Shown here in pieces: positions 30,237 through 41,381 of a DNA stretch of 64,000 nt. Each line of letters opens with the position of its first letter. Positions within the stretch are counted from its first letter, which is position 1. Under the pieces are notes generated by a model. It was given only the letters and a program-made list of their open reading frames with translations, made no database searches and was not told where the DNA came from. The stretch is from Limnohabitans sp. Rim11 (lineage in GTDB: Bacteria; Pseudomonadota; Gammaproteobacteria; Burkholderiales; Burkholderiaceae_C), in contig NZ_CXOM01000002.1 of assembly GCF_001269365.1 (NCBI RefSeq), positions 70,001 through 134,000 on the forward strand. Direction: 5' to 3'. The translations under genes were made by a program, and so were the position numbers.

Positions 30237-30982
30237 CCCGCAGTTCTCAAGCTTGGCCTTATCCCCGTTGGGTTGCGCACCGCGGCGCAGGCACGTTGGC
30301 CCCTGAAAACACCTTGGCGGCATTTCGCAAAGGTGCTGAACATGGCTACCGCATGTTTGAATGCGATGCCAAATTGAGCGCTGACGATGTGGCGTTTTTA
30401 ATGCACGATGCCACCTTGCAGCGCACCACCAACGGCCAAGGCACAGGTGGCGATCTCAATTGGAAAGAGCTTTCTCAACTGGACGCTGGCAGTTGGCACT
30501 CAAGAACCTATGCTGGCGAGCCTCTGGCGACTCTGGCCCATGTGGCTCAGTTTTGCATCCGAAACCATTACTTTCTCAACATTGAAATCAAGCCGACGCC
30601 CGGCCTTGAATTGAAAACAGGAGAGTTGGTGGCCAAGGAAGCCGCGCACATTTGGCAAAACGAAAAAGTGCCGCCGCTGCTCACCTCGTTTCAAGTTGAA
30701 TCTTTGAAAGGCGCTCTCAAAGCAGCACCCCATTTGCCGAGGGGCTTGTTGCTCCACACATTGCCAGAGGCTTGGCTGGAAACGGCCCAAACATTGGCCT
30801 GCAGTGCAGTGGTCTGCCACTACGCTTTGTGGACGACTGAGATGGTGCAAGCGGCACATCAAGCGGGTCTGAAATGCCTCAGCTACACCGTCAACGACGA
30901 ATGGGCCGCACAGCACCTACTGAACTTGGACACAGACGGCATCATCACCGACCGCGTGGACCTGTTTAGCCCCGCTGCCTAA
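30233..30982 (+). CDS. ugpQ: Glycerophosphodiester phosphodiesterase UgpQ
   Basis: UgpQ hydrolyses glycerophosphodiesters to glycerol-3-phosphate and an alcohol in the cytoplasm. The 249-residue protein has the GDPD motifs [30 protein letters not shown] and [14 protein letters not shown] with the catalytic and metal-binding His, Glu and Asp residues. The GTG start overlaps the ugpC stop. The 3' end overlaps the convergent small membrane-protein gene by 17 bases. Confidence 0.95.
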   Translation: MTRSSQAWPYPRWVAHRGAGTLAPENTLAAFRKGAEHGYRMFECDAKLSADDVAFLMHDATLQRTTNGQGTGGDLNWKELSQLDAGSWHSRTYAGEPLATLAHVAQFCIRNHYFLNIEIKPTPGLELKTGELVAKEAAHIWQNEKVPPLLTSFQVESLKGALKAAPHLPRGLLLHTLPEAWLETAQTLACSAVVCHYALWTTEMVQAAHQAGLKCLSYTVNDEWAAQHLLNLDTDGIITDRVDLFSPAA

Positions 30983-31247
30983 AACGCATCTGCAGCAGCC
31001 ACTCGACGGTGGCGCATACCAAGACCAAAGCGCCGTAGGTGGCCATCTTGCCGTCGTTGCCGGTCAGCACCAAGCCAGCCACCAACACCCCCATGCCGGC
31101 CAAGGCATTGATCAACCAACGCCAAATCCAGCGAATTTGAGTTTGGCGCCTGAATTGCAGCGAACCCCAGGCGGTGATGCCCAAGGCAAGCGCCCATGCA
31201 GGGAGCAGAAAATTCATCACATGCCAGAAGACATCGTCCCAACTCAT
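30966..31247 (-). CDS. Small membrane protein of unknown function
   Basis: This 93-residue protein has three hydrophobic stretches (about residues 8-28, 45-63 and 69-87) separated by a basic loop [12 protein letters not shown]. No known domain is recognised. It starts with ATG, is divergent from hemA with only about 41 bases between the start codons, and its last 17 bases overlap the 3' end of ugpQ on the other strand. It reads as a real gene because of its clean membrane-protein pattern and its tight fit in the gap. Confidence 0.7.
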   Translation of the reverse strand: MSWDDVFWHVMNFLLPAWALALGITAWGSLQFRRQTQIRWIWRWLINALAGMGVLVAGLVLTGNDGKMATYGALVLVCATVEWLLQMRFRQRG

Positions 31248-31276
31248 CCAATTCCTTTATTTTCAAGACAAGGTTT

Positions 31277-31282
31277 TATAAT
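31277..31282 (+). promoter_or_regulatory. Consensus -10 box directly before hemA
   Basis: TATAAT ends six bases before the hemA ATG, which would put transcription start at or near the A of the start codon. No good -35 box or Shine-Dalgarno sequence is visible. Confidence 0.45.
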
Positions 31283-31288
31283 CCAGCC

Positions 31289-32560
31289 ATGGCAGTTTGG
31301 GCATTGGGGTTAAACCACACAACAGCTCCGCTCGATTTGCGCGGGCGGTTTGCGTTTGCCGTGGACCAATTGCCCCCTACCCTACACCATCTGCGTGGCA
31401 ATCTGGCCGCTCAAACCCAACGCGAGCCCGAAGCGGCCATTCTCTCTACCTGCAATCGCACAGAAATTTATTGTGCCGCAGATCAAATGGCCACAGAAGA
31501 CACCTTGAAGTGGTTGGCACAAACAGGTGGCGTCCCCATCCAGGAGCTTCGCGCGCACACTTACCTGCTCGAGGAAGGGCATGTGGCCCGTCACGCTTTT
31601 CGGGTGGCCAGCGGTCTTGACTCCATGGTCTTGGGGGAAGCCCAAATTTTGGGTCAACTCAAAGACGCTGTGCGCGCCGCCGATGAAGCGGGCGCCTTGG
31701 GAAGCACCCTGAACCAGCTCTTTCAGCGCAGCTTTGCGGTGGCCAAAGAAGTCAGGTCCACCACCGAGATTGGCGCCCACTCCATCAGCATGGCGGCAGC
31801 ATCCGTTCGTTTGGCGGGTCAGCTTTTTGAAGACCTCAGCAAAATCAAAGTGCTTTTTGTGGGCGCTGGCGAAATGATTGAGCTGGTGGTGACGCACTTT
31901 GCAGCCAAAAATCCACACAGCATGGCCATTGCCAATCGCAGCATGGACCGCGGCGAAAAGCTTGCCGCCCAGTTTGGCGCCGAAGTCATGCGCTTGTCGG
32001 ACCTGCCCGATCGTTTGCACGAGTTCGATGCCGTCATCAGTTGCACGGCCAGCACCCTGCCCTTGATTGGCTTAGGCGCCGTAGCCCGGGCCCTTAAAAA
32101 ACGTCGCAACCGCCCCATGTTCATGGTCGATTTGGCAGTACCACGCGACATTGAGCCTGAGGTCAAGTCACTCGAAGACGTTTACTTGTACACCGTTGAC
32201 GATTTAGCCAATGTGGTTCAAACAGGCCAAGCACACCGGCAAGCTGCCGTAGCCGAAGCCGAAGTCATCATCGATGCAGGCGTTCAAAGCTTCATGCATT
32301 GGCTGGTTCAAAGAAGCAGTGTGCCGCTCATCCAGCAGTTGAACGCCCAAGTGGATGAATGGCGCGAAGCCGAAATGGTCCGCGCCCGCAAATTGTTAGC
32401 CAAGGGTGAAGACCCCGAAAAAGTCTTAGAGGTACTGTCTCGAGGCCTGACTCAAAAAATGCTGCATGGCGCCATGGCCGAATTGCGCGAAGCAGACCCT
32501 GAACATGTGGCGCAAGCCACCCACGCGGTGCAACGCATGTTCCTGCGCAAAGAGCGCTAG
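31289..32560 (+). CDS. hemA: Glutamyl-tRNA reductase
   Basis: HemA reduces glutamyl-tRNA to glutamate-1-semialdehyde, the first committed step of tetrapyrrole synthesis. The 423-residue protein starts [20 protein letters not shown], has the catalytic cysteine in [10 protein letters not shown], the GSMV-type [16 protein letters not shown] segment, the NADPH-binding [12 protein letters not shown] and the C-terminal dimerisation helix. The ATG at 31289 is required by the conserved N-terminus although no Shine-Dalgarno is seen. prfA and prmC follow on the same strand. Confidence 0.96.
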   Translation: MAVWALGLNHTTAPLDLRGRFAFAVDQLPPTLHHLRGNLAAQTQREPEAAILSTCNRTEIYCAADQMATEDTLKWLAQTGGVPIQELRAHTYLLEEGHVARHAFRVASGLDSMVLGEAQILGQLKDAVRAADEAGALGSTLNQLFQRSFAVAKEVRSTTEIGAHSISMAAASVRLAGQLFEDLSKIKVLFVGAGEMIELVVTHFAAKNPHSMAIANRSMDRGEKLAAQFGAEVMRLSDLPDRLHEFDAVISCTASTLPLIGLGAVARALKKRRNRPMFMVDLAVPRDIEPEVKSLEDVYLYTVDDLANVVQTGQAHRQAAVAEAEVIIDAGVQSFMHWLVQRSSVPLIQQLNAQVDEWREAEMVRARKLLAKGEDPEKVLEVLSRGLTQKMLHGAMAELREADPEHVAQATHAVQRMFLRKER

Positions 32561-32629
32561 CGACTCTCACGACTTTCGCTTTGCGCATTGGACCCCGTCC
32601 AATGCACGCTTCCCTCTTTGATGTGTGCC

Positions 32630-33730
32630 ATGAAACCTTTTTTACTTCAGCAATTAGAACGTTACGTCCAGCGACTCGAGGAGTTGGATTTTTTGCTATC
32701 TCGCGAAGACATCATGGCCGACATGGGTCAGTTTTTAAAACTGTCACGCGAACATGCTGATGTGAGCGCAGTGGCCAAGCGCTATGTCCGCTACCAAGAA
32801 CGACGTCAAGACCTCGAAGCAGGCCACGCCTTAGCAGACAGCAGTTCTGAAGACCCCGAGATGAAAGCCATGGCCGACGAAGAAATTCAGAATGCTTCGC
32901 AAGAAATGGCCGAGCTTGAAATTGAGTTGCAACGCATGTTGCTGCCCAAAGACCCCGACGACGCACGGCCTGCTTACTTAGAAATTCGCGCAGGCACAGG
33001 CGGCGACGAGTCGGCCTTGTTTGCTGGCGACTTATTGCGCATGTACACCAAGTTTTGTGAACGCAAAGGCTGGCGCGCTGAGATCATGTCGGAATCGCCC
33101 AGCGAATTGGGCGGCTACAAAGAAGTCGTTATTCGCATGGAAGGCGACAACGTGTTTGGCACCATGCGCTTTGAATCGGGCGGCCACCGGGTGCAACGCG
33201 TGCCGGCCACCGAAACACAAGGCCGCATTCACACCAGCGCATGCACAGTGGCTGTGCTGGCCGAACCCGATGAGGCCCAAGCGGTGACCATCAACCCTGC
33301 CGATTTGCGCATCGATACGTACCGCGCCAGCGGTGCCGGTGGTCAGCACATTAATAAAACAGATTCAGCGGTTCGCATCACCCACATTCCGACGGGCATT
33401 GTGGCTGAGTGCCAAGACGATCGAAGTCAACACCGCAACAAAGCCAAGGCGCTGCAAGTGCTGTCGGCGCGCATTCAAGAAAAAGAGCGTAGCGAGCGCG
33501 CAGCCAAAGATGCAGCCTTGCGCAAGGGTCTGATTGGCAGCGGCGATCGCTCTGATCGCATTCGCACCTACAACTTCCCGCAGGGCCGCCTAACCGATCA
33601 CCGAATCAACCTCACTTTGTACAAGCTGAGTTTCATCATGGAAGGTGATTTGGAAGAAGTGACACAAGCCTTGCAGAATGCAAGGCAGGCCGAGCAATTG
33701 GCTGAGCTTGAATCCAGTTTGCCGGGTTAA
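32630..33730 (+). CDS. prfA: Peptide chain release factor 1
   Basis: RF1 ends translation at UAA and UAG. The 366-residue protein contains the GGQ peptidyl-hydrolysis motif in [19 protein letters not shown] (short form) and the stop-codon recognition PxT-type region [10 protein letters not shown] around the domain 2 boundary. ATG 32630 ([12 protein letters not shown]) gives a normal N-terminus; a TTG upstream is unlikely. It is followed by prmC, whose product methylates the GGQ glutamine of this protein. Confidence 0.97.
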   Translation: MKPFLLQQLERYVQRLEELDFLLSREDIMADMGQFLKLSREHADVSAVAKRYVRYQERRQDLEAGHALADSSSEDPEMKAMADEEIQNASQEMAELEIELQRMLLPKDPDDARPAYLEIRAGTGGDESALFAGDLLRMYTKFCERKGWRAEIMSESPSELGGYKEVVIRMEGDNVFGTMRFESGGHRVQRVPATETQGRIHTSACTVAVLAEPDEAQAVTINPADLRIDTYRASGAGGQHINKTDSAVRITHIPTGIVAECQDDRSQHRNKAKALQVLSARIQEKERSERAAKDAALRKGLIGSGDRSDRIRTYNFPQGRLTDHRINLTLYKLSFIMEGDLEEVTQALQNARQAEQLAELESSLPG

Positions 33731-33747
33731 ATCAGGTTAAGCAGGTC

Positions 33748-34563
33748 ATGAATATTGTTCAATGCCTAACGCGAGGCCACGACTTAGGTCTGCCTAGACT
33801 TGAATCGCAAATTTTGCTGTTGCACGCCTTGAGCAGACCGCTGCACGATCGGGCGTGGTTATTGGCGCATGACACCGATGAACTCGCGCCAACTGCTGTG
33901 GCTACTTTTGAAGGCTTTGTGCAGCGCAGACTGCTCCATGAACCCATTGCCTACATCGTGGGTCAAAAAGAATTTTTTGGACTCACTCTCAAAATTGACA
34001 AACGGGTTCTAGACCCAAGGGACGATACCGAAGTTTTGGTGGAATGGGCTTTGGCTTGCGCCGCATCGTTTGCAGAGCCCCGATTTTTAGATTTGGGAAC
34101 AGGGAGCGGCGCCATTGCCCTGGCCATTCAGTCTCAACGTCCACAAGCCAAAGTGACGGCGGTCGACGCCAGCCCTGAAGCACTCAGCTTGGCGGGTCAA
34201 AATGCCAAGCGCTTGTCCTTGGCTGTGTCGTTTTTAGAAAGCGATTGGTTGGCCCAAGTCAAAGGCCAATTTGAAGTGATCGTGAGCAATCCACCCTACA
34301 TTGAAGCCAGTGACCCTCATTTGGCGCACCTCCATCATGAACCCCTTGCAGCCTTGGTCAGCGGCCAAGATGGGCTGGAGGACATCCGACAAATCATCGA
34401 CAATGCGCCCATGCATTTGGTCCAAGGGGGCTGGCTGCTGATTGAACATGGGTGGCAACAGGCATCTGCGGTCAGGGCCCTTTTGGCGGCTGCTGGCTAC
34501 CAAAATGTCCAGTCCAAATTGGACTTGGCAGGCATCGAGCGGTGCTCTGGGGGACAAAAATAG
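33748..34563 (+). CDS. prmC: Release factor glutamine methyltransferase PrmC (HemK)
   Basis: PrmC methylates the glutamine of the GGQ motif in RF1 and RF2. The 271-residue protein has an N-terminal helical domain with PIAYIVGQKEFFGL, the SAM motif FLDLGTGSGAIALAI and the catalytic SNPPYIE. It starts 17 bases after prfA, giving the usual hemA-prfA-prmC order. The neighbouring substrate gene supports the function. Confidence 0.96.
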   Translation: MNIVQCLTRGHDLGLPRLESQILLLHALSRPLHDRAWLLAHDTDELAPTAVATFEGFVQRRLLHEPIAYIVGQKEFFGLTLKIDKRVLDPRDDTEVLVEWALACAASFAEPRFLDLGTGSGAIALAIQSQRPQAKVTAVDASPEALSLAGQNAKRLSLAVSFLESDWLAQVKGQFEVIVSNPPYIEASDPHLAHLHHEPLAALVSGQDGLEDIRQIIDNAPMHLVQGGWLLIEHGWQQASAVRALLAAAGYQNVQSKLDLAGIERCSGGQK

Positions 34564-34641
34564 ACCCTATGAAGCACAAGCCCATGCAACATGAAATAAT
34601 CCCCCCATCTGAAGACACCCGAATTTGAAAGAGGAATTGAC

Positions 34642-34971
34642 ATGAGTGATACCCAAGCCCGCATCGACGATTTGGTCAAACAAAACGAAGTCATGCTGTT
34701 CATGAAAGGCAGCGCCAGTTTTCCCATGTGCGGTTTCTCTGGTCGCGCCATTCAAATTTTGAAAGCCTGCGGCGTCGATCCCAAAGCCATCAAAACGGTC
34801 AACGTGCTGGACGATGCAGAAATTCGCCAAGGCATCAAGGAATACAGCAACTGGCCCACCATCCCTCAGCTGTATGTCAAGGGCGAGTTCATTGGCGGCT
34901 CTGACATCATGATGGAGATGTACGAATCAGGCGAACTGCTCCAAGTGTTGGGCACCACCCCCAAAGAATAA
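34642..34971 (+). CDS. grxD: Monothiol glutaredoxin GrxD
   Basis: This CGFS-type glutaredoxin carries glutathione-coordinated [2Fe-2S] clusters rather than acting as a general reductant. The 109-residue protein has KGSASFPMCGFSGRAIQIL with the CGFS active site, WPTIPQLYVKGEFIGGSDIM and a normal length. A GAGGA-type Shine-Dalgarno (gaaagaggaattgac) precedes the ATG. It ends before a strong terminator at 35021-35053. Confidence 0.96.
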   Translation: MSDTQARIDDLVKQNEVMLFMKGSASFPMCGFSGRAIQILKACGVDPKAIKTVNVLDDAEIRQGIKEYSNWPTIPQLYVKGEFIGGSDIMMEMYESGELLQVLGTTPKE

Positions 34972-34990
34972 TCACACGCAGCGTGTGCAC

Positions 34991-35013
34991 TCAAGCTTCT
35001 GTCTGAAGCTTGA
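34991..35013. other. Hairpin after grxD
   Basis: TCAAGCTTC and GAAGCTTGA form a perfect 9-bp stem with loop TGTCT, eight bases before the main terminator hairpin. It has no T-run of its own. Confidence 0.5.
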
Positions 35014-35020
35014 ACCCAAA

Positions 35021-35053
35021 GGCTTCAGTCAACCGACTGAAGCCATTTTTTTT
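35021..35053 (+). terminator. Intrinsic terminator for grxD
   Basis: GGCTTCAGTC and GACTGAAGCC form a perfect 10-bp stem with loop AACC, followed by a run of eight T after one A. The hairpin overlaps the last codons and stop of the convergent lytic transglycosylase gene. Confidence 0.85.
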
Positions 35054-35684
35054 GGGCGGCCAGTACAGCGTTTGGATAGGCCGCTTGACCGCGACTGCCG
35101 TTGTAACGGCCCAAAGCAAGGAACAAATTGCCGTTTTCGCGAGCCAACATATGACGCAAGATGACACAGCCAAAACGCAATTGGGTTTGGGTATGAAACA
35201 GTGTGCTCTCATTGCCATCGCCAATGCTGCGCGTCCAAAATGGCATCACTTGCATGAAGCCACGCGCACCCGCACTAGAGATAGCGTATTTTCTAAAAGC
35301 GCTTTCTACCTCAATGAGGCCAAGCACCAAAGACAATGACAAACCGGCGCGCCTGGCTTCGTACCAAAGGGTGTGCAGAAACTCTTGTCGATCGTCTGCA
35401 TGGCTCATCCATTGACGCAATCGGTGCGAAGCGATAGCCAACCAAGCGTTGAATTCTTCTTGGTCCCGTGGGGTTGGCAAGACGGGCACTGGCGGACCAC
35501 TTTGCTGAACCGCTTGGCTGAGTGCGGTGCGAACCGAATCGGAAAGTTCTTCTTCGGCTTGATTGCCGGCCTGGGCTGGCAAATGCAGAGCGGCCATCCA
35601 AGTGGCCGAAGCAAAAACACCCACCGCAAGGCCCGCACCACCCTGCTGCGCTTGGCGCAAAAATTTGCGTCTTTGCAAATTCAT
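35025..35684 (-). CDS. Lytic transglycosylase, SLT domain, with Tat-type signal
   Basis: This 219-residue protein should cleave peptidoglycan glycan strands in the periplasm. The N-terminus has a twin-arginine-like motif (QRRKFLRQ) followed by a hydrophobic stretch ending near LPAQAG, suggesting Tat export. The SLT core carries VLGLIEVESAFRKYA with the catalytic Glu, SSAGARGFMQVMP, and a closing ALGRYNGSRG. The 3' end lies inside the grxD terminator. proS starts the upstream unit, 33 bases away. Confidence 0.9.
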   Translation of the reverse strand: MNLQRRKFLRQAQQGGAGLAVGVFASATWMAALHLPAQAGNQAEEELSDSVRTALSQAVQQSGPPVPVLPTPRDQEEFNAWLAIASHRLRQWMSHADDRQEFLHTLWYEARRAGLSLSLVLGLIEVESAFRKYAISSAGARGFMQVMPFWTRSIGDGNESTLFHTQTQLRFGCVILRHMLARENGNLFLALGRYNGSRGQAAYPNAVLAAQKKWLQSVD

Positions 35685-35717
35685 GCGCGCCTTGCCTTCA
35701 GCAGAACTGTTGAAAGC

Positions 35718-37463
35718 TCACTTGCCGAGTTTGGCCAGCACAAAGGCGGCAATTTCGGCAGGTGCAACAGCCGTGGCCGCTTCATCTCGGCGGTGTTGGT
35801 ATTCCACCTTGCCTTCTTTGAGACCACGGTCGCCCAAAGTGACGCGGTGCGGCACACCAATGAGCTCCCAATCGGCAAACATGGCGCCAGGGCGCTCACC
35901 GCGATCGTCCAGCAACACATCGACCCCAGCGGCCATCAAATCGGCATAGAGCTTTTCTGAAGCCGCTTTGACGTCGGGGCTGCGGTCTGCGCCAATGGGA
36001 CAAATGACCACCGTGAAAGGCGCAATGGCATCGGGCCAAATGATGCCCTTGGCATCGTGGTTTTGCTCAATGGCAGCTGCGGGCAGGCGCGTCACGCCAA
36101 TGCCATAGCAGCCCATTTCTAAGAATTGAGGTTTGCCGTTTTCGTCCAAGAACGTGGCGTTCATGGTTTGGCTGTACTTGGTGCCCAAATAAAACACGTG
36201 ACCCACTTCAATGCCGCGCTCAATGGCCAAAGGACCTTTGCCATCGGGTGATGCGTCGCCCGCCACCACATTGCGCAAGTCGGCCACCATCATGGGCTCT
36301 GGCAAATCACGGCCCCAGTTGACACCGGTGATGTGATGATCGAGTTGGTTGGCACCGCAAATCCAATCGGCCATGACCGCCACATCGCGGTCGGCCACGA
36401 TGTTCAAGGGCTTCTTCAAATTCAAAGGACCAAGGTAGCCAGGCTTGCAACCAAAGTGTTCGTCAATTTCAGCCAAGGTGGCAAAGCGGAAGCCCGCATT
36501 CAGGCCAGGCAACTTGCCCACTTTGACTTCATTCATGTCGTGATCGCCACGCAGCAGCAGCAGCCAAACTTTGGAAGCTTTGATGTTGCCTTGCTCGTCA
36601 GTTTCGTCCGTGGCCAAAACCAAGGATTTGACCGTCGTGGACAAAGGCACATTCAGCAATGCGGCCACATCTTCGCAAGTGCTCTTGCCAGGTGTGGGCG
36701 TGAGGGTTTGAGGTTTGGAAGCAGCGGGGCGAGCTTGGGCAGGCGCCAATGCCTCGGCCTTTTCCATGTTGGCGGCGTAATCGCTGTTGGGGCAATACAC
36801 GATGGCGTCTTCGCCAGTAGCCGCAATCACTTGGAACTCTTCGCTCAAATCACCACCAATGGCACCGCTGTCGGCAGCAACTGCACGGTAGCTCAAGCCA
36901 AAGCGGTCAAAGATTTTGCGATAAGCATCGGCCATGATTTTGTAGCTTTGCTTGGCCGACACTTGGTCGCGGTCAAAGCTGTAGGCATCTTTCATGATGA
37001 ACTCACGTCCGCGCATCAAGCCAAAACGCGGACGGCGCTCGTCACGGAATTTGGTTTGAATTTGGTAGAAGTTCTTGGGCAATTGCTTGTAGCTGCGCAG
37101 TTCTTGGCGCGCCACATCCGTAATCACTTCTTCGCTGGTGGGTTGCACCACAAAGTCGCGGCCATGGCGATCCTTGATGCGGAGCAGCTCAGGGCCCATC
37201 TTTTCAAAGCGACCGGTTTCTTGCCACAGCTCGGCGGGTTGCACCACTGGCATGGTCATTTCAATGGCGCCCGCGCGGTCCATTTCTTCACGCACGATGG
37301 CTTCGACTTTACGAATGACGCGCAGGCCCATGGGCATGTAGTTGTAAATGCCAGCGCCCAAGCGCTTGATCATGCCGGCGCGCATCATCAGTTGATGGCT
37401 GACCACCTCAGCGTCGGCAGGCGCTTCTTTGAGGGTGGAAATTAAAAATTGACTGGCTTTCAT
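35718..37463 (-). CDS. proS: Prolyl-tRNA synthetase (bacterial type with editing insert)
   Basis: ProS charges tRNA-Pro. The 581-residue length and the inserted editing domain between motifs 2 and 3 (about residues 225-390, containing [26 protein letters not shown] in part) identify the bacterial type. Class II motifs appear in [20 protein letters not shown] (start) and [22 protein letters not shown] (motif 2). The C-terminal anticodon domain holds the [20 protein letters not shown] region. The start is ATG; the gene is divergent from rppH. Confidence 0.97.
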   Translation of the reverse strand: MKASQFLISTLKEAPADAEVVSHQLMMRAGMIKRLGAGIYNYMPMGLRVIRKVEAIVREEMDRAGAIEMTMPVVQPAELWQETGRFEKMGPELLRIKDRHGRDFVVQPTSEEVITDVARQELRSYKQLPKNFYQIQTKFRDERRPRFGLMRGREFIMKDAYSFDRDQVSAKQSYKIMADAYRKIFDRFGLSYRAVAADSGAIGGDLSEEFQVIAATGEDAIVYCPNSDYAANMEKAEALAPAQARPAASKPQTLTPTPGKSTCEDVAALLNVPLSTTVKSLVLATDETDEQGNIKASKVWLLLLRGDHDMNEVKVGKLPGLNAGFRFATLAEIDEHFGCKPGYLGPLNLKKPLNIVADRDVAVMADWICGANQLDHHITGVNWGRDLPEPMMVADLRNVVAGDASPDGKGPLAIERGIEVGHVFYLGTKYSQTMNATFLDENGKPQFLEMGCYGIGVTRLPAAAIEQNHDAKGIIWPDAIAPFTVVICPIGADRSPDVKAASEKLYADLMAAGVDVLLDDRGERPGAMFADWELIGVPHRVTLGDRGLKEGKVEYQHRRDEAATAVAPAEIAAFVLAKLGK

Positions 37464-37554
37464 GGGCTATTCCAAGCGTTCTCAGGGTGAGTCCTAATGT
37501 TGCACAGATCTGTCCGTGCATAATGGACACAGTTTAAAAATTTGGGGTTTGATT

Positions 37555-38214
37555 ATGCTTGACCGCGAAGGCTTTCGGCCTAACGTCGGCATCATTCTGC
37601 TCAACCAGAAAAATCAGGTGTTTTGGGGCAAGCGCATCCGAACCCACAGCTGGCAGTTTCCGCAGGGCGGCATTGACCGAGGCGAAAGCCCCGAGCAGGC
37701 CATGTACCGAGAACTGCACGAAGAAGTGGGGCTCCTGCCGGAGCATGTGCGCATCGTGGCCCGTACCCGAGATTGGTTGCGCTATGAAGTGCCGGATCGT
37801 TTCATCCGGCGCGATGCCAGGGGCCATTACAAGGGCCAAAAACAGATTTGGTATTTACTCCAGCTGGTAGAGCCCGACTGGAACATCAACCTGCGCGCCA
37901 CCAGCCATCCCGAGTTTGACGCTTGGCGTTGGAACGATTTTTGGGTGCCACTCGATGTGGTGGTGGAGTTCAAACGCGGCGTTTACGAAATGGCGCTCAC
38001 CGAGCTGTCCAGGTTTCTGCCTCGCTACGACAACCGCAGCCGTCCTTACAGAGGTCCTCAGAGGCCGCGTCAAAATGACAATGACGACACGGGCTCTCAA
38101 GGCACAGAAGTCAACTTGACCCTACAGTTTGGTTTTGTTCAAACTCAAATTCACATGGAGTTACCGCCCGGTGGCAGCTTTGATCCCGATCCGCAAAAAA
38201 ATCTAAAGGATTAG
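37555..38214 (+). CDS. rppH: RNA pyrophosphohydrolase RppH
   Basis: RppH removes pyrophosphate from 5' ends of mRNA and triggers decay. The 219-residue protein starts [17 protein letters not shown] and has the Nudix box [23 protein letters not shown]. After the Nudix domain it has a long proline/arginine/aspartate-rich tail of about 60 residues, longer than E. coli RppH, which is common in this order. The stop overlaps the convergent proB stop by four bases. ATG 37555 is chosen from the conserved start. Confidence 0.95.
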   Translation: MLDREGFRPNVGIILLNQKNQVFWGKRIRTHSWQFPQGGIDRGESPEQAMYRELHEEVGLLPEHVRIVARTRDWLRYEVPDRFIRRDARGHYKGQKQIWYLLQLVEPDWNINLRATSHPEFDAWRWNDFWVPLDVVVEFKRGVYEMALTELSRFLPRYDNRSRPYRGPQRPRQNDNDDTGSQGTEVNLTLQFGFVQTQIHMELPPGGSFDPDPQKNLKD

Positions 38215-39347
38215 CGCGTCAAAATCAGGTTATCGCGGTGCACAAACTCAGGCTCTGCCATGTAGCCCAATAAACCTTCAAACTCTGAAGAGGGCTTGCG
38301 ACAAATTAGACGCGCTTCGGCACTGGCGTAATTGGCCAAACCGCGGGCAATTTCTTGGCCACTTCCATCGCGAATGGCAATCACATCGCCCCTAGAGAAG
38401 TCACCTTCAACTTGGGTCATGCCAATGGCCAACAAGCTCTTGCCTTCGGCTTGAAGTTTGGATGCCGCACCTGGATCGACGGTCACAGCACCGCGCAACT
38501 GCAAATGATCGGCCATCCATTGCTTGCGGGCTTGCTGCTTTTGCGTTTGCGCCACCAACAAGGTGCCGATGGCTTCGCCTTTGCACAAGCGAATCAGGGC
38601 ATCGGGTTCACGGCCCCATGCAATGACGGTTGAAGCGCCAGAGCCTGCAGCACGTTTGGCCGCCAGAATTTTGGTGATCATGCCGCCGCTGCCAATGCTG
38701 GAACCTACGCCACCGGCCATGGCCTCTAGCGTGGGGTCACCGGCGCGTGCTTCATGCACAAATTCGGCAGCTGGATTTTTGCGAGGGTCGGCGGTGTACA
38801 AGCCTTTTTGATCAGTCAAGATGACCAAGGCATCGGCTTCCACCAAGTTGGCCACCAGTGCACCCAATGTGTCGTTGTCGCCAAACTTAATTTCGTCGTT
38901 GACCACCGTGTCGTTTTCATTGATGACCGGCAGCACCTTGTGTTGCAACAAGGTGAGCAAGGTCGAACGCGCATTCAAATAACGCTCGCGATCAGCCAAG
39001 TCGGCGTGTGTCAGTAAGACCTGAGCACTGCCCAAACCGTTTTCACGCAATTTGGTTTCGTACATTTGGGCCAAGCCCATTTGCCCAACAGCTGCGGCTG
39101 CTTGTAAGGCATGAATTTCTTGAGGGCGCGTAGCCCATCCCAAACGCTTCATGCCTTCAGCAATGGCACCGCTAGACACCATGATGACTTCGCGGCCGTC
39201 TTGCGCCAACAAAGCCATTTGACGGCACCACTCACCGATGGCGGCTTCATCGAGGCCACGGCCTTCATTGGTCACCAAGCTAGAGCCAACCTTCACCACG
39301 ATGCGGCGGGCATCGCGCAGAACAGTAGATGTGAAGGGCTGACTCAT
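38211..39347 (-). CDS. proB: Glutamate 5-kinase
   Basis: ProB phosphorylates glutamate in the first step of proline synthesis. The 378-residue protein has the amino-acid kinase domain ([52 protein letters not shown]) and a C-terminal PUA domain starting near [13 protein letters not shown], as in E. coli ProB. ATG 39347 is used (MSQPFTST); an upstream TTG is less likely. It follows obgE by 47 bases on the same strand. Confidence 0.96.
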   Translation of the reverse strand: MSQPFTSTVLRDARRIVVKVGSSLVTNEGRGLDEAAIGEWCRQMALLAQDGREVIMVSSGAIAEGMKRLGWATRPQEIHALQAAAAVGQMGLAQMYETKLRENGLGSAQVLLTHADLADRERYLNARSTLLTLLQHKVLPVINENDTVVNDEIKFGDNDTLGALVANLVEADALVILTDQKGLYTADPRKNPAAEFVHEARAGDPTLEAMAGGVGSSIGSGGMITKILAAKRAAGSGASTVIAWGREPDALIRLCKGEAIGTLLVAQTQKQQARKQWMADHLQLRGAVTVDPGAASKLQAEGKSLLAIGMTQVEGDFSRGDVIAIRDGSGQEIARGLANYASAEARLICRKPSSEFEGLLGYMAEPEFVHRDNLILTR

Positions 39348-39394
39348 GGTGTTCAATCTAAGGAGACGTTCGGAAACTCCGAGGAGGCTGTCGA

Positions 39395-40489
<1,095 letters not shown>

Positions 40490-40516
40490 TTATCTTTTTA
40501 ATGAGGGGCTCTGGAA

Positions 40517-40546
40517 CAAAAAAGCCCCGACTGGGCGGGGCTCTTT
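40517..40546 (-). terminator. Terminator after rpmA (minus strand)
   Basis: AGCCCCG and CGGGGCT form a 7-bp stem with a 6-base loop; read on the minus strand it is followed by a run of T (complement of the A-run starting at 40518). It should end most rplU-rpmA transcripts before obgE. Confidence 0.7.
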
Positions 40547-40565
40547 GCGCAATGGCTGACGCTGT

Positions 40566-40823
40566 TTAAGCAGCAGTCACATTCACCATTTGCTTGTTCA
40601 GAGCACCTTTGATGCCGAACGACACGTGGCCGTCAACCAAAGCGAACAATGTGTGGTCTTTGCCGATGCCGACATTGGTGCCAGCGTGGAACTTGGTGCC
40701 ACGTTGACGAACAATGATGGAGCCAGCGCTGATGAGTTCACCACCGAAAGCTTTTACACCGAGCATTTTGGGCTTTGAATCGCGCCCGTTTCGCGTAGAG
40801 CCGCCGCCTTTTTTCTGTGCCAT
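40566..40823 (-). CDS. rpmA: 50S ribosomal protein L27
   Basis: L27 reaches the peptidyl-transferase centre with its N-terminal tail. The 85-residue protein starts [20 protein letters not shown] and continues [20 protein letters not shown], the standard L27 sequence. There is no N-terminal propeptide of the Firmicutes type. It follows rplU by 12 bases. Confidence 0.98.
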   Translation of the reverse strand: MAQKKGGGSTRNGRDSKPKMLGVKAFGGELISAGSIIVRQRGTKFHAGTNVGIGKDHTLFALVDGHVSFGIKGALNKQMVNVTAA

Positions 40824-40835
40824 GACCTAAGCTCC

Positions 40836-41147
40836 TTAGCCTGCAATTGCACCGATTTGCAGTTCTGTGTACTGCTGACGGTGACCTTGACGTTTTTGAT
40901 AGTGCTTGCGACGGCGCATCTTGAAGATGTGCACTTTGTCGTGCTTGCCGTGTGCCAACACTGTGGCTTTAACAGTGGCGCCGGACACCAGGGGCGTGCC
41001 AACCTTGATATCTGCGCCGTTGCCGACTGCCAGAACCTGGTCGATCACGATTTCCTGGCCCACGTCCGCAGCAATCTGTTCTACTTTAATTTTTTCGCCA
41101 GCAGCAACACGATACTGTTTGCCGCCGGTTTTTATGACCGCGTACAT
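40836..41147 (-). CDS. rplU: 50S ribosomal protein L21
   Basis: L21 binds 23S rRNA in the large subunit. The 103-residue protein starts [20 protein letters not shown] and ends with the conserved basic segment [23 protein letters not shown] (here [20 protein letters not shown]). It is first of the rplU-rpmA pair, with a good promoter upstream. Confidence 0.98.
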   Translation of the reverse strand: MYAVIKTGGKQYRVAAGEKIKVEQIAADVGQEIVIDQVLAVGNGADIKVGTPLVSGATVKATVLAHGKHDKVHIFKMRRRKHYQKRQGHRQQYTELQIGAIAG

Positions 41148-41215
41148 AATGACCTTTTCGAAATTTCCGAAATCTTCAATGGAAGTTCCATAGGACGAAC
41201 CCTAAGGAACCGCGG

Positions 41216-41245
41216 ATTTTAGCACGGACTTTTGGGACTTGCCAA
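41216..41245 (-). promoter_or_regulatory. Probable promoter of rplU-rpmA
   Basis: On the minus strand TTGGCA (41240-41245) and TAAAAT (41216-41221) are separated by 18 bases, each matching five of six consensus positions. The leader to the rplU ATG would be about 60 bases. Confidence 0.6.
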
Positions 41246-41295
41246 GCCCCCCAAAATTACGCCCTAGAGGCCCATAGAGTGACATGTTCGCTCTC

Positions 41296-41301
41296 TATAA
41301 T
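41296..41301 (+). promoter_or_regulatory. Consensus -10 box upstream of ispB
   Basis: A perfect TATAAT lies about 80 bases before the ispB start. No convincing -35 is seen at 16-18 bases spacing. Confidence 0.4.
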
Positions 41302-41381
41302 GAGCCAGTGCTCAGAATCCACCCCCAAAAACGCCGTTTTTTGCAGGTTTCTGCCCTGAACGCCTACTGAATTAAGCCATT

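Noticed and set aside
35294..35307. TAAAAGCGCTTTCT, which matches 12 of 14 bases of the glucan-locus operator
   Set aside because: It lies inside the coding region of the lytic transglycosylase, far from any promoter, and has changes at both ends of the palindrome.
36333..37445. Long open frame (370 codons) on the plus strand opposite proS
   Set aside because: It mirrors the full-length, well-conserved proS gene in the opposite strand and has no recognisable domain; codon bias of proS explains it.
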